Origin: Candidatus Nanopelagicales bacterium
Lineage (GTDB): Bacteria > Actinomycetota > Actinomycetes > S36-B12
Direction of reading: 5' to 3'
Length of the DNA stretch: 42,202 nt
NCBI GenBank assembly: GCA_028825115.1
Contig: JAPKAV010000008.1
Span: 1-42,202 of the forward strand
Part shown: piece after piece, positions 1-7,761 of the stretch
Numbering within the stretch: position 1 is the stretch's first letter
How the letters are laid out: each line of letters starts with the position of its first letter
Translations under genes and position numbers: made by a program
Notes under the pieces: model-generated
Databases searched by the model: none
What the model saw: only the letters and a program-made list of their open reading frames with translations
What the model was told of the DNA's origin: nothing

Positions 1-1228
1 GATTTGGTTGTTGTTCCTGGCCATGCGTGGAACCTACGACCAGCGGATTGTTGGCGTGGGGACTGAGGAAATCCGTAGAGTTGTTACCGCAACATTGTAC
101 GTCTTCGCGGCAGTTGCTGGAATTAGTTACTTGATTCGGGCAGATATTTCCCGCGCTTATGCTTTTGTGTCGCTGCCGTTGGGTTTAGTACTGATCACGG
201 GAATGCGCTTTTATTGGCGTGGCTGGCTTTACCGACAAAGGGGGCGTGGCGAGTTTATTTTCCGGACAGTGGTTGTTGGTGCTCCGGCGGCCAGAGCCGA
301 ATTGGGTAAGCATTTGCAACGTGATTCTTATACCGGCTTTGCAGTCGTTGGGGAGTTTGACGAACCAAGCGCCGAGCAGTTAGCTGACGATTCTTGGCTA
401 ACGGGTTTACTGGCTCAGCTAGATAGCTCGCAGGCCAGTGCTGTCGCCCTTGCACCCAGTTCGCAGATTGGTGGGGAAACGATCCGCCAACTGGCGTGGC
501 TAATTGAAGCTAGGGGGATTGATTTGCTGGTGGCACCGGCGGTCATGGATGTAACCGGTCCACGATTAACAGTTCGACCCGCTGCTGGATTGCCGCTCTT
601 GCATTTGGACGAGGCGCGACTATCTCGCCCGCAGCGGATTTCTAAACGAGCCTTGGACCTTTTCGGCTCTGTGTTCTTGATCGTCGTATTGAGTCCGGTA
701 CTGCTGGTCGTGGGGCTGACAGTCCGGTTCACATCGGCCGGCCCGGTGATTTACCGGCAGTACCGCATTGGGCGCGGTGGTGAGTCGTTCACCATGCTGA
801 AGTTTCGGACCATGCGGTTTGACGCTGAATCAAAGCAGGATGAACTGCGATCTGAGCACGGGCTTGTGACCCCTATGTTCAAGCTGGATCAGGATCCTCG
901 AGTCACTCGTGTCGGGCGCTTTCTACGACGCTGGTCACTGGACGAATTGCCACAATTATTCAACGTCTTGGGCGGGTCTATGAGCCTGGTAGGACCCAGG
1001 CCCCACCCATTGGACGACGTTAATCGGTACGAGTTGGCGGCATACCGTCGGTTGGCATTGAAACCTGGCATGACCGGCTTGTGGCAGGTAGAAGGTCGAT
1101 CAGATTTGGAGTGGGCTGAAGCCCTGCGGTTGGATATCTATTACGTGGAGACGTGGTCACTTGCGGGCGACTTCGTGCTACTGAGCCGGACTTTACGGGC
1201 AGTTATTCGGGGCCAAGGAGCTCGCTAG
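1..1228 (+). CDS. Polyprenyl glycosylphosphotransferase (exopolysaccharide sugar transferase), 5' end cut off
   Basis: This membrane enzyme transfers a sugar-1-phosphate from a nucleotide sugar to undecaprenyl phosphate, the first step of lipid-linked glycan assembly. The reading frame is open to the left window edge, and only about two N-terminal membrane segments remain ahead of a CoA-binding-like middle domain, so the gene starts outside the window. The C-terminal PF02397 catalytic domain is clear from roughly visible residue 212: KRALDLFGS before a membrane segment, then LKFRTMRFD, a DPRVTRVGRFLRR stretch, SLDELPQLFNVL, MSLVGPRP and KPGMTGLWQV. These are the family hallmarks, including the acidic residue of the SLDELPQ motif. 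The stop lies 47 nt before the next gene on the same strand. Family assignment is secure; which sugar it transfers cannot be read from the sequence. Confidence 0.93.
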   Translation, partial: IWLLFLAMRGTYDQRIVGVGTEEIRRVVTATLYVFAAVAGISYLIRADISRAYAFVSLPLGLVLITGMRFYWRGWLYRQRGRGEFIFRTVVVGAPAARAELGKHLQRDSYTGFAVVGEFDEPSAEQLADDSWLTGLLAQLDSSQASAVALAPSSQIGGETIRQLAWLIEARGIDLLVAPAVMDVTGPRLTVRPAAGLPLLHLDEARLSRPQRISKRALDLFGSVFLIVVLSPVLLVVGLTVRFTSAGPVIYRQYRIGRGGESFTMLKFRTMRFDAESKQDELRSEHGLVTPMFKLDQDPRVTRVGRFLRRWSLDELPQLFNVLGGSMSLVGPRPHPLDDVNRYELAAYRRLALKPGMTGLWQVEGRSDLEWAEALRLDIYYVETWSLAGDFVLLSRTLRAVIRGQGAR

Positions 1229-1238
1229 AGAGGCTCCT
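1216..1238 (+). terminator. Weak hairpin plus T-run after the first gene
   Basis: AGGAGC at 1216-1221 can pair with GCTCCT at 1233-1238 across an 11-nt loop. A GAGGGG spacer and five T residues follow at 1245-1249. The stem overlaps the stop codon of the preceding gene and is short, so this is only a possible intrinsic terminator. A promoter for the next gene immediately downstream makes termination here reasonable. Confidence 0.25.
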
Positions 1239-1263
1239 GAGGGGTTTTTGACTCTGCGGGTAC

Positions 1264-1269
1264 TAACGT
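1264..1269 (+). promoter_or_regulatory. -10 box of a leaderless-type promoter for the GT2 gene at 1276
   Basis: TAACGT fits TANNNT and is followed by exactly 6 nt before the GTG at 1276, so transcription would begin at or within a base of the start codon. No Shine-Dalgarno-like purine run precedes this GTG. The same spacing recurs at many gene starts in the window. Confidence 0.55.
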
Positions 1270-1275
1270 TGTCTC

Positions 1276-2001
1276 GTGCCCGAAGGAAAGTCGCTGATCG
1301 CTATCCCAGCGTGGAATGAGCAAGACTCCATTGGTGCTGTGATTGCTAAAGTGCGAGAGAGTCGCCCCGACGTGGATATTTTAGTTGTTGATGATGGCTC
1401 CACTGACCAAACAGCCCCCCACGCGAGGGCTCTAGGCGTCGTTGTTGTCTCTTTGCCATTCAATGTCGGGGTGGGTGGCGCAATGCGGGCGGCTTTCCTT
1501 TACGCCCAGCGGAAGCAGTACTCGGCTTTGGTTCAGGTCGATGCGGATGGCCAGCACGACCCGGCGGATGTGGACCGGCTGTTGTCGGGGCTTGAGTCTG
1601 CTGACATTGTCGTAGGGACCCGGTTTCACCCCGACTCCATGTATTTCGTGGGTGGGCCCCGCAAATGGGCCATGGTGCTGCTGTCAAAGTCCTTGAGCCG
1701 CATGAATCGATCAACGATCACCGACCCCACCTCCGGATTTCGTTCGGCAGGTCCGCGGGCAATCGAACTTTTCGCCTCGGACTACCCGGCAGAATACTTG
1801 GGAGACACAGTAGGGTCGCTGTCCATTGGGATCAATAACGGATTGGTCATTTCTGAAACCCCCGTAACCATGTATTACCGGGCAATTGGCCGACCAAGCA
1901 AGAATGCTCTCTGGTCTGCCTTGTATCTCGGTCGGGCATCACTTGCTTTGATCGCGACGGTTCTTAAGCGCAAGAATCGCACGAGAGGGGATAAGGACTA
2001 A
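1276..2001 (+). CDS. GT2 glycosyltransferase, DPM1/polyprenyl-phosphate sugar synthase type
   Basis: A 241-residue GT-A enzyme of family 2 that probably transfers a sugar from a nucleotide donor to polyprenyl phosphate at the cytosolic face of the membrane. Visible motifs are IPAWNEQDSIG near the N-terminus, LVVDDGSTDQT at about residues 35-45, and DADGQHDP at about residues 91-98 (the DXD-type metal and donor site), followed by a GTRF segment typical of this clade. It has no C-terminal membrane segments of its own. The DUF2304 gene, overlapping by 1 nt (TAATG), encodes a small membrane protein that may anchor it. The GTG start is chosen because a TAACGT -10 box lies 6 nt upstream and the protein begins directly with the first beta strand. 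The donor sugar is unknown. Confidence 0.88.
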   Translation: MPEGKSLIAIPAWNEQDSIGAVIAKVRESRPDVDILVVDDGSTDQTAPHARALGVVVVSLPFNVGVGGAMRAAFLYAQRKQYSALVQVDADGQHDPADVDRLLSGLESADIVVGTRFHPDSMYFVGGPRKWAMVLLSKSLSRMNRSTITDPTSGFRSAGPRAIELFASDYPAEYLGDTVGSLSIGINNGLVISETPVTMYYRAIGRPSKNALWSALYLGRASLALIATVLKRKNRTRGDKD

Positions 2002-2366
2002 TGGCCCCGAATCTAATCGCCGGCCTCGCATCAGTTGCCATTTTTATTTTTATTTTTGATTTGCTTCGCAGAGGAGTGCTGAAAGAGAAATACGCGGTGC
2101 TTTGGCTTTTCATGGCCGGCGTGGCCTTGTTCTTCTCCATATTCCCGTGGATTTTTGATTCGATTGCTTTTTTTCTCGGGGTCTCCCAACCGGTCAATTT
2201 ACTGTTCTTTCTTTCGAGCGTGATTTTGGTGCTTGTGAGTGTTCAGTTTAGTTTCGAACTGAGCCGCCATGAAGGTCGAATCAGGCGGTTAGCAGAAGAA
2301 GTCGCGTTGCTGCGTGAGCAGTTGGAATCACGCGGACCCAATGATTCTTCAGATAATGGGAAATAG
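2001..2366 (+). CDS. DUF2304 small membrane protein
   Basis: A 121-residue protein with three hydrophobic segments (about residues 5-21, 33-55 and 62-83) and a charged, coiled-coil-like C-terminal tail rich in Glu, Arg and Leu (about residues 85-112). This layout, with the LKEKYAVLWL motif after the first segment, matches DUF2304 (PF10066). Genes of this family are commonly found beside GT2 polyprenyl-phosphate sugar synthases. The start overlaps the stop of the GT2 gene by 1 nt (TAATG) and its own stop overlaps the next start by 1 nt (TAGTG), so translation is probably coupled. A membrane-anchor or partner role for the soluble GT2 is inference; no enzymatic motif is visible. Confidence 0.85.
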   Translation: MAPNLIAGLASVAIFIFIFDLLRRGVLKEKYAVLWLFMAGVALFFSIFPWIFDSIAFFLGVSQPVNLLFFLSSVILVLVSVQFSFELSRHEGRIRRLAEEVALLREQLESRGPNDSSDNGK

Positions 2367-3307
2367 TGGTGACCGTTCGAGATCCATTGTTAATCATTGC
2401 TTTTAACCGACCCGACCATTTTTCCCAACTGATTGAGCGGCTCCGGGAAATTAAACCTGCACGGATTTACGTTGCGGTGGACGGTCCCCGTGTGGGCAGT
2501 TCGACTGACTCGGCTGCTGTTTCTGCTACCCGGAAGTTAGTGGGTTCCATTGAATGGACAACAGACGTTTACACGCTTTTTCAACAATCAAATCTAGGTT
2601 GTGGTTTAGGCGTGAGCACAGCCTTGGATTGGTTTTTCAGTAATGAAGAACGCGGAATTATTTTAGAAGACGATATATTACCGAGGGAATCATTCTTTGA
2701 ATTCTGTAGCGAACTTTTAGACCGCCACGCAGGTGATCCGCATGTACTAGCTATATCTGGTTGTAATTTTGTTCCGCCAGAGTTCGTTACTGGTCGATCT
2801 GCGTATCGCTTTTCACGTGTTCCCCATATTTGGGGTTGGGCTACTTGGCGAGACAAGTGGGCCCTTCACGAACTTGACATTTCCAACTGGCAAGAACAAA
2901 TGCCGCTGCGCAAATTGTGGGAGGTAAGTGGTAGATCCCCAGGCGGACTAGTTTTCTGGCGATCCATTTTTAACCTCATGGCGGCGGAAAAAATTGACAC
3001 GTGGGACATGCAGCTTGTTTTCGCCGGCATGGCACGGGATATGTACACCGCGACCTCGAATGTGAACTTGATCGACAATATCGGTTTTGGTGAGGACGCC
3101 ACCCACACGGAAGTGCAACCCCCATATCTGCGTCAGAGCCAGAATATTTTGATGCCAACTTCCCCTGTTTCCGTAAAAGTAGACGAGAAAGCAGATGCGT
3201 GGAGCCGCAAAGTAGTCTTTGGGGCGACAACCAAAGGCTTGATTGGGCAAGGTTTGCGTTACCTTAAGCATAAGACCCCAAGCCCGAAGTGGAGCGAGCA
3301 GAAATAA
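2366..3307 (+). CDS. GT-A type glycosyltransferase-like protein (GNT-I/HlpA-like)
   Basis: A 313-residue protein that begins [19 protein letters not shown], the opening typical of nucleotide-diphospho-sugar transferases often annotated as GNT-I-like or 'hemolytic protein HlpA-like'. An acidic [10 protein letters not shown] motif (about residues 94-103) is the likely DXD-type metal and donor site. [12 protein letters not shown] (about residues 153-164) is another conserved block of this group. No signal peptide or membrane segment is seen, so it should act in the cytosol. The GTG start overlaps the DUF2304 stop by 1 nt and the next gene's ATG overlaps its stop, placing it in the same operon. 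Acceptor and donor are unknown. Confidence 0.75.
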   Translation: MVTVRDPLLIIAFNRPDHFSQLIERLREIKPARIYVAVDGPRVGSSTDSAAVSATRKLVGSIEWTTDVYTLFQQSNLGCGLGVSTALDWFFSNEERGIILEDDILPRESFFEFCSELLDRHAGDPHVLAISGCNFVPPEFVTGRSAYRFSRVPHIWGWATWRDKWALHELDISNWQEQMPLRKLWEVSGRSPGGLVFWRSIFNLMAAEKIDTWDMQLVFAGMARDMYTATSNVNLIDNIGFGEDATHTEVQPPYLRQSQNILMPTSPVSVKVDEKADAWSRKVVFGATTKGLIGQGLRYLKHKTPSPKWSEQK

Positions 3308-4254
3308 TGACAATCTTAAAAGGCCGTGCCCTAGTTACCGGCGGAGCTGGTTTCCTGGGTTCCCACCTCTGTGATCGACTCTTGGGTGACGGGTACGAGG
3401 TGTTATGTGTTGACAACTACTACTCCTCAACCAAAGACAATATTGCGCATTTGCTTGATCACCCGCGCTTTGAAGTTATCCGACATGACGTGACTTTCCC
3501 GTTGTATGTTGAGGTGGACGAGATCTATCACTTGGCGTGTCCCGCGAGCCCGATTCACTACCAACGCGACCCAGTTCAAACCACTAAGACCGCTGTTCAC
3601 GGGTCGATCAACATGCTCGGGCTTGCTAAGCGAACGGGGGCCAAGATTTTGTTGACCAGCACTTCGGAGGTGTATGGGGATCCATTGGTTCACCCGCAAA
3701 CTGAGGACTACTGGGGCAACGTGAACCCAATTGGCCCCCGCGCCTGTTATGACGAAGGTAAGCGCGCTGCAGAGACCTTGTTCTTTGACTATCAGCGTCA
3801 ACACGATTTGAAAATTAAAGTTGTTCGCTTGTTTAATACGTACGGTCCACGTATGCACCCCCATGATGGCCGAGTCGTTTCGAACTTCATTATGAGTGCG
3901 CTCAACGGCGAGCCGTTGACCATTTACGGGGAAGGTGAACAAACCCGTTCGTTCTGTTACGTCTCGGACTTGATTTCGGGTCTGATTTTGATGATGAATA
4001 GTGATGATTCCGTAATCGGGCCAATCAATTTGGGTAATCCAGGGGAGTTCACCATCAGCGAACTCGCAGAATTAGTTATTACTGAGACGGGTAAGAACCC
4101 CGGAATCGATTATTTGCCGCTACCGGTGGATGACCCAACTCGAAGGCAGCCCGACATTACGCGTGCCAAGGAGACCCTGGGGTGGGAGCCAACGATTCCT
4201 TTGAGTGAGGGATTATCGACCACCGTCGCCTATTTCACAGCGCTGAACGTTTGA
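3307..4254 (+). CDS. uxs: UDP-glucuronate decarboxylase (UDP-xylose synthase)
   Basis: A short-chain dehydrogenase that would oxidise and decarboxylate UDP-glucuronate to UDP-xylose with bound NAD. The N-terminal Rossmann motif is [16 protein letters not shown]; further motifs are [34 protein letters not shown] (about residues 117-125), and the catalytic YDEGK (Tyr at about 148, Lys about 152). [20 protein letters not shown] and [16 protein letters not shown] follow. These are diagnostic for the UXS clade rather than generic epimerases. The frame also contains a GTG 18 nt upstream, but ATG at 3307 is preferred because it makes a 1-nt TAATG overlap with the previous stop, as at neighbouring junctions. 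UDP-xylose implies a pentose in the surface glycan. UDP-glucose dehydrogenase is not in the window. Confidence 0.92.
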   Translation: MTILKGRALVTGGAGFLGSHLCDRLLGDGYEVLCVDNYYSSTKDNIAHLLDHPRFEVIRHDVTFPLYVEVDEIYHLACPASPIHYQRDPVQTTKTAVHGSINMLGLAKRTGAKILLTSTSEVYGDPLVHPQTEDYWGNVNPIGPRACYDEGKRAAETLFFDYQRQHDLKIKVVRLFNTYGPRMHPHDGRVVSNFIMSALNGEPLTIYGEGEQTRSFCYVSDLISGLILMMNSDDSVIGPINLGNPGEFTISELAELVITETGKNPGIDYLPLPVDDPTRRQPDITRAKETLGWEPTIPLSEGLSTTVAYFTALNV

Positions 4255-4273
4255 TTTTGGTTGGTCGTGCGTC

Positions 4274-5191
4274 GTGAAAGTGATTGTTCAACCACAAAAT
4301 GGGTACATCAATCGGATCCAGGCGCTGGTGAGTTCGGCATTGTTGGCCCAAGAAATTAGTGCCGAGTGTGAAGTTCAGTGGGTGCCTGATTCGACTGCTC
4401 CTGCCAATCCTGCGCAGATTTTTGGCACAGAGTTTCTTCAATATTTTGCCCCGAAACCCCAGGTGTGGGATCTTAAACCGTATTTGAATTACGACGTGAC
4501 TGCTGGGATAGTCACCCTTGCCGGCCTTGATCGAGGTGAACAAGAATTCATGCCCGATTTGAGGGCGCTACTGCAATCGGGACAGGTTATTTCTGAGATT
4601 CGGATTAGCGCGGGGGGAAAGTTTTCGCTCAGCGACATTGATTCCACGTTTACGGCTACTCGGTCCAATTTTTACAGGCGAGAATTAAAATTCACGGAAT
4701 CAATCGAGAGTTTTGTTGCAAATGAACTCGCTAGCCAGGGTGAATACTTGGGCTTACATTTACGGTATTCGGACCGTAACCACCAAGCTCCTACTCGCAA
4801 AAAAACATTGAAAGCTATTCAAGATTTGTCCCGGGATAGTGGAATCCGTGCCGTGTTTATTGCAACTGACACCCCATCAGATTTACATTGGTGGAAATCT
4901 GAACTGCAGAGCGTCGGGCTTTCAGCTTGGTGGGTACAAGCTGCGGACCTGCCGCGGGACGATTCCCGTGGCGGGTTAGCCGCAATGGTCGATTGGCGAG
5001 TACTGGGAAAATCGCGTGGAGTTGTGTATTTTAGCGAGTCGTCCTTCGGAGAAGAGGCAGCAGTCGCATCGGGTTTCTGCGACATCTCCATCGGACTAGG
5101 ACCGAGCAATTCCAGGGCGTTTTGGGTGAGGTTGAGAACCTATCTAGCAGCCGGGATCACCTACCCCAGACGCCATTTCTTTTCAGAATAG
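4274..5191 (+). CDS. Fucosyltransferase-like GT-B protein (NodZ/POFUT-type motifs)
   Basis: A 305-residue protein with no close named family that I recognise. It carries the three signatures shared by NodZ, FUT8 and protein O-fucosyltransferases: a basic loop LGLHLRYSDRN (about residues 155-165, compare H-x-R-x-x-D), a VFIATDTPSD strand (about residues 193-202), and a C-terminal SRGVVYFSESSFGEEAA segment (compare the conserved Ser-Ser-Phe donor-binding loop). These motifs normally bind a GDP-sugar. The protein starts MKVIVQPQNGYINRIQA, like a first GT-B strand. It lies 19 nt after the UDP-xylose synthase gene with no clear ribosome site. A glycosyltransferase role is likely, and the GDP-heptose predicted from genes at 14112-16363 is one candidate donor (inference). 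Confidence 0.6.
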   Translation: MKVIVQPQNGYINRIQALVSSALLAQEISAECEVQWVPDSTAPANPAQIFGTEFLQYFAPKPQVWDLKPYLNYDVTAGIVTLAGLDRGEQEFMPDLRALLQSGQVISEIRISAGGKFSLSDIDSTFTATRSNFYRRELKFTESIESFVANELASQGEYLGLHLRYSDRNHQAPTRKKTLKAIQDLSRDSGIRAVFIATDTPSDLHWWKSELQSVGLSAWWVQAADLPRDDSRGGLAAMVDWRVLGKSRGVVYFSESSFGEEAAVASGFCDISIGLGPSNSRAFWVRLRTYLAAGITYPRRHFFSE

Positions 5192-5231
5192 TTGCCCAGG
5201 GCTTATGTTATTTATCGCAGGTACTTATCCA

Positions 5232-6188
5232 CTATTTCCTGGTACGGAGCCGGGTTCGAATGGACAGCGTGAATTTACGCGAAAGAGTTCTTAGTAGCAG
5301 GCCCCAGCCGAGGTAGCGGGCAAGGGTCAGTTCAGCCGGCTCATTTGGCGAGATGGGTCCCCAAGATTTTGAAAAGTTTGAATTAATAACAAACCCTAGA
5401 TATCCGCGGGCAATGTCATCGGGCGAAATGTGCCTCAATGCGAGTTCAATGTGCTGACTTGCACTGTGAACCACTTTGAAAAGTGGTTCTCGAATCTCAA
5501 TTCTGATCGGTCTCGATTTTTGGAGCCAGAAGTTGTACCAACTGAATTCGTAGGGCGACTCGGCGAGCATGTCAAGGTATGTCCAGCCTTTTGGCGCAAG
5601 GAAATCCTCGTTCAAGGATTCAATCACGCGAGTGGAAAGGATCTGGTGTCCGTGGCAGGTAAGCATGCGTAGATCTTGAAAGTCAAGGATCTCCGCGATC
5701 TTAGCAAGCGATTGCGATCGACCGATCCAGTTTTGTTCGTAATATGCCGGATCAACCTTCAGGTCATTGTCTTCTACCAGAATTGAGAACGGAGTCTGAT
5801 CATCAAACATTAAATCCTTTGCGCCAAATGGGCGCAAAATGACCGCGTCGGAATCAATGGGCAGGTAGTTATTTGCGAGACCGAGTCCTGAGAAGGCCAG
5901 CTTGATTACTTCTTGATTAATGTATCCGGGACGAATCCCACCCAGGGACTGGTCGGTGAGCTGGTCGGCGAATACTGATTCGGGCAGAAGCTCGGTTGTT
6001 TTAGAGGTAAATCGGCTGAAGAGATCGATATCCTCATCCGGCACCACTATCCAGATGGGCAATGCCTCCACATTGTGTTGATCCAGGCTTTCCATAAGGC
6101 GCTCGGCCAGAGAAAAATCTTCACGGTAGGACTTCACGAGAATACCCAAAGGGACTTGCGTGCGCCCGTGAAGGCGTGGCTCGGTCAT
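5232..6188 (-). CDS. DUF6492-like glycosyltransferase-type protein
   Basis: A 318-residue protein resembling DUF6492 family members found in glycan clusters. After a short N-terminal tail it opens with LGILVKSYREDFSLAERLMESL, a GT-A-like first strand. A YLPIDSDAVILRPF motif (about residues 108-121) is a likely DXD metal site, and HGHQILSTRVIESLNE and YEFSWYNFWL are further recognisable blocks. It is probably a cytosolic sugar transferase, but activity has not been established for the family as far as I know. The gene runs opposite to its neighbours. Its ATG is preceded by TAGCCT and 6 nt, a leaderless-type promoter squeezed against the divergent gene at 6222. The 40 nt separating its stop from the plus-strand stop at 5191 show no strong terminator. 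Confidence 0.65.
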   Translation of the reverse strand: MTEPRLHGRTQVPLGILVKSYREDFSLAERLMESLDQHNVEALPIWIVVPDEDIDLFSRFTSKTTELLPESVFADQLTDQSLGGIRPGYINQEVIKLAFSGLGLANNYLPIDSDAVILRPFGAKDLMFDDQTPFSILVEDNDLKVDPAYYEQNWIGRSQSLAKIAEILDFQDLRMLTCHGHQILSTRVIESLNEDFLAPKGWTYLDMLAESPYEFSWYNFWLQKSRPIRIEIREPLFKVVHSASQHIELALRHISPDDIARGYLGFVINSNFSKSWGPISPNEPAELTLARYLGWGLLLRTLSRKFTLSIRTRLRTRK

Positions 6189-6194
6189 AGTCCA

Positions 6195-6214
6195 AGGCTA
6201 GTGGGTGAGATAAT
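6195..6214. promoter_or_regulatory. Back-to-back leaderless-type promoters
   Basis: On the minus strand TAGCCT (6200-6195) is followed by 6 nt and the ATG at 6188. On the plus strand GATAAT (6209-6214, five of six bases of TATAAT) is followed by 7 nt and a GTG at 6222. The two -10 boxes are only 8 nt apart, so polymerases bound at each would collide. Confidence 0.5.
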
Positions 6215-6221
6215 TGCGCTC

Positions 6222-7751
6222 GTGCATTCGGAACACGACTCGATTGAAAGCTTTTTTAATCAAGTTCTCAGCGCGGAAGAACGGGCACACGTCGGGATTC
6301 TGTCGTTCAATCAGTGGCCATTTGCGCTAGCGGGAGTCGTCGAGATTGCCCTTGGCGCCCGGGACGCCGGCTCTGCGGTCAGCATCGGGTTGTGGGCTGA
6401 CAAGACTCCCGTGCGCGATTCAGGCTGGTCCACCAGTCATGCCGTGGCGAAGTTGCTGCGAACTTCGCCGATTGACGTGCAGGTCCGCACTGCGATGCTT
6501 TCGTCGGGTTTTTCACCCTCAGACTTTGTCCCACCCCCCCTGTCTGGTTGGCAGCCTCGGGACCTTCCCCCAGTTAAGCGCAGAATCACTCGCTCCGAAG
6601 TGCGCGCATTGACGTACCACGGGGCGGGCATGGGTCGGGCAATTTTACAGGTGCACCCGGATTCGAGGACCCCTTTCAGGGAGGACTACGTGTGGCCAAG
6701 GCGCTGGGTCAGAGTCGCGTCTAAGTCATTTGCTTGGGTTTATGATCAGACTCGGGCTTTGATTGAGCGCAATGAAGTTACAACTCTAGTAGTTTTTAAT
6801 GGCAGATTTTTACACGATCAGGCCGCCGCAGCTGCTGCGCAGTCGCTGGGGGTTCGGGTGCTGTACGGGGAGACAGGTGGAATCGAGACCGACTTTGACG
6901 TGACAACCGTGAGCACCCACGAAATGGAGCATGTTCAGTCACGCATGCTGGACATATATTCACATTGGCCTGATTCGCATGGAGAGGATCGGTCAAAACA
7001 AGAAATTGGGAGGGAGTGGTTTCTCAATCGGCAATCACACTCAGATCCGGAAGTGCAACTTTTTGTCGGTGGACAAGAGTTTGGTGATCTTGGGGAAGTG
7101 TCACGCATTCCGGCAGAACAAGAACTTGTTGTGTTTTTCAGTTCCTCTGGTGACGAAATTGCAGAACTGGAACTGGACTGGCATAAGTTCTTTGTTTCAC
7201 AAGACAATGCTCTTGCGGAATTAGCATCAGTGTGTCGGGACCGACCAAGCACCACTTTAGTTGTTCGCACTCACCCACACTTGAGAATTAAGCCAGCAGA
7301 CGATCTCGCGGTATGGACGATGGCAATTGAACGCGCAGGAGTCGCCGTCCATGTTGGCCCTGAATCCACGGTTGATTCATACGCACTGATGAAACGGGCA
7401 GACGTAGTAGTTACCTACGGCTCAACCTCCGGTGTCGAGGCTGCTTTCTTAAGCCGACCTTCGATCCTTATGGGACCCTCAGCGTACAACTCACTAGGTT
7501 GCGCAGCGCCAGTGTCAACCCGCGAAGAGCTAAGCAAAGCCCTGGGCAACAAGGTGATCGCAAATTCTGAGTTGACCTACCCCTACGGTCTATTTCTACA
7601 TCGACGGGGGCTCTATTTCCACTACTTGGCGGGCACCACCGAGACTGAATTGTCGTTAAATGGGATTGTGATTTCTGATGCAAGTGAGTGGGCGAGGAAA
7701 ATTAGTCACGTTATGCATAATCGGCTAACCCGTTGGTACACGAGTAAGTAG
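6222..7751 (+). CDS. Capsule polysaccharide biosynthesis-type transferase
   Basis: A protein of about 509 residues resembling surface carbohydrate or capsule biosynthesis proteins of the GT-B type (KpsC/LpsZ or CDP-glycerol-transferase-like superfamily). The best evidence is the C-terminal donor-site region: LVVRTHPHLR, then a GPESTVDSYALMKRADVVVTYGS segment continuing to TSGVEAAFLSRPSILMG and YNSLG. LVVFNGRFLHDQAAA and VLYGETGG in the middle are also typical. The frame is open back to 6075, but that part lies inside the opposite-strand gene. The start at GTG 6222 is chosen for the GATAAT box 7 nt upstream; GTG 6201 is an alternative. It converges with the ABC exporter gene, 10 nt apart. Substrate is unknown. 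Confidence 0.75.
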   Translation: MHSEHDSIESFFNQVLSAEERAHVGILSFNQWPFALAGVVEIALGARDAGSAVSIGLWADKTPVRDSGWSTSHAVAKLLRTSPIDVQVRTAMLSSGFSPSDFVPPPLSGWQPRDLPPVKRRITRSEVRALTYHGAGMGRAILQVHPDSRTPFREDYVWPRRWVRVASKSFAWVYDQTRALIERNEVTTLVVFNGRFLHDQAAAAAAQSLGVRVLYGETGGIETDFDVTTVSTHEMEHVQSRMLDIYSHWPDSHGEDRSKQEIGREWFLNRQSHSDPEVQLFVGGQEFGDLGEVSRIPAEQELVVFFSSSGDEIAELELDWHKFFVSQDNALAELASVCRDRPSTTLVVRTHPHLRIKPADDLAVWTMAIERAGVAVHVGPESTVDSYALMKRADVVVTYGSTSGVEAAFLSRPSILMGPSAYNSLGCAAPVSTREELSKALGNKVIANSELTYPYGLFLHRRGLYFHYLAGTTETELSLNGIVISDASEWARKISHVMHNRLTRWYTSK

Positions 7752-7761
7752 AAGGTGTTGA

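Noticed and set aside
5122-5316. 64-residue plus-strand frame at a gene junction
   Set aside because: It straddles two real gene ends, and its start lies inside the fucosyltransferase-like gene.
6075-6200. N-terminal extension of the capsule-type transferase
   Set aside because: The extra codons lie inside the opposite-strand DUF6492-like gene, and their translation does not look like a domain start.
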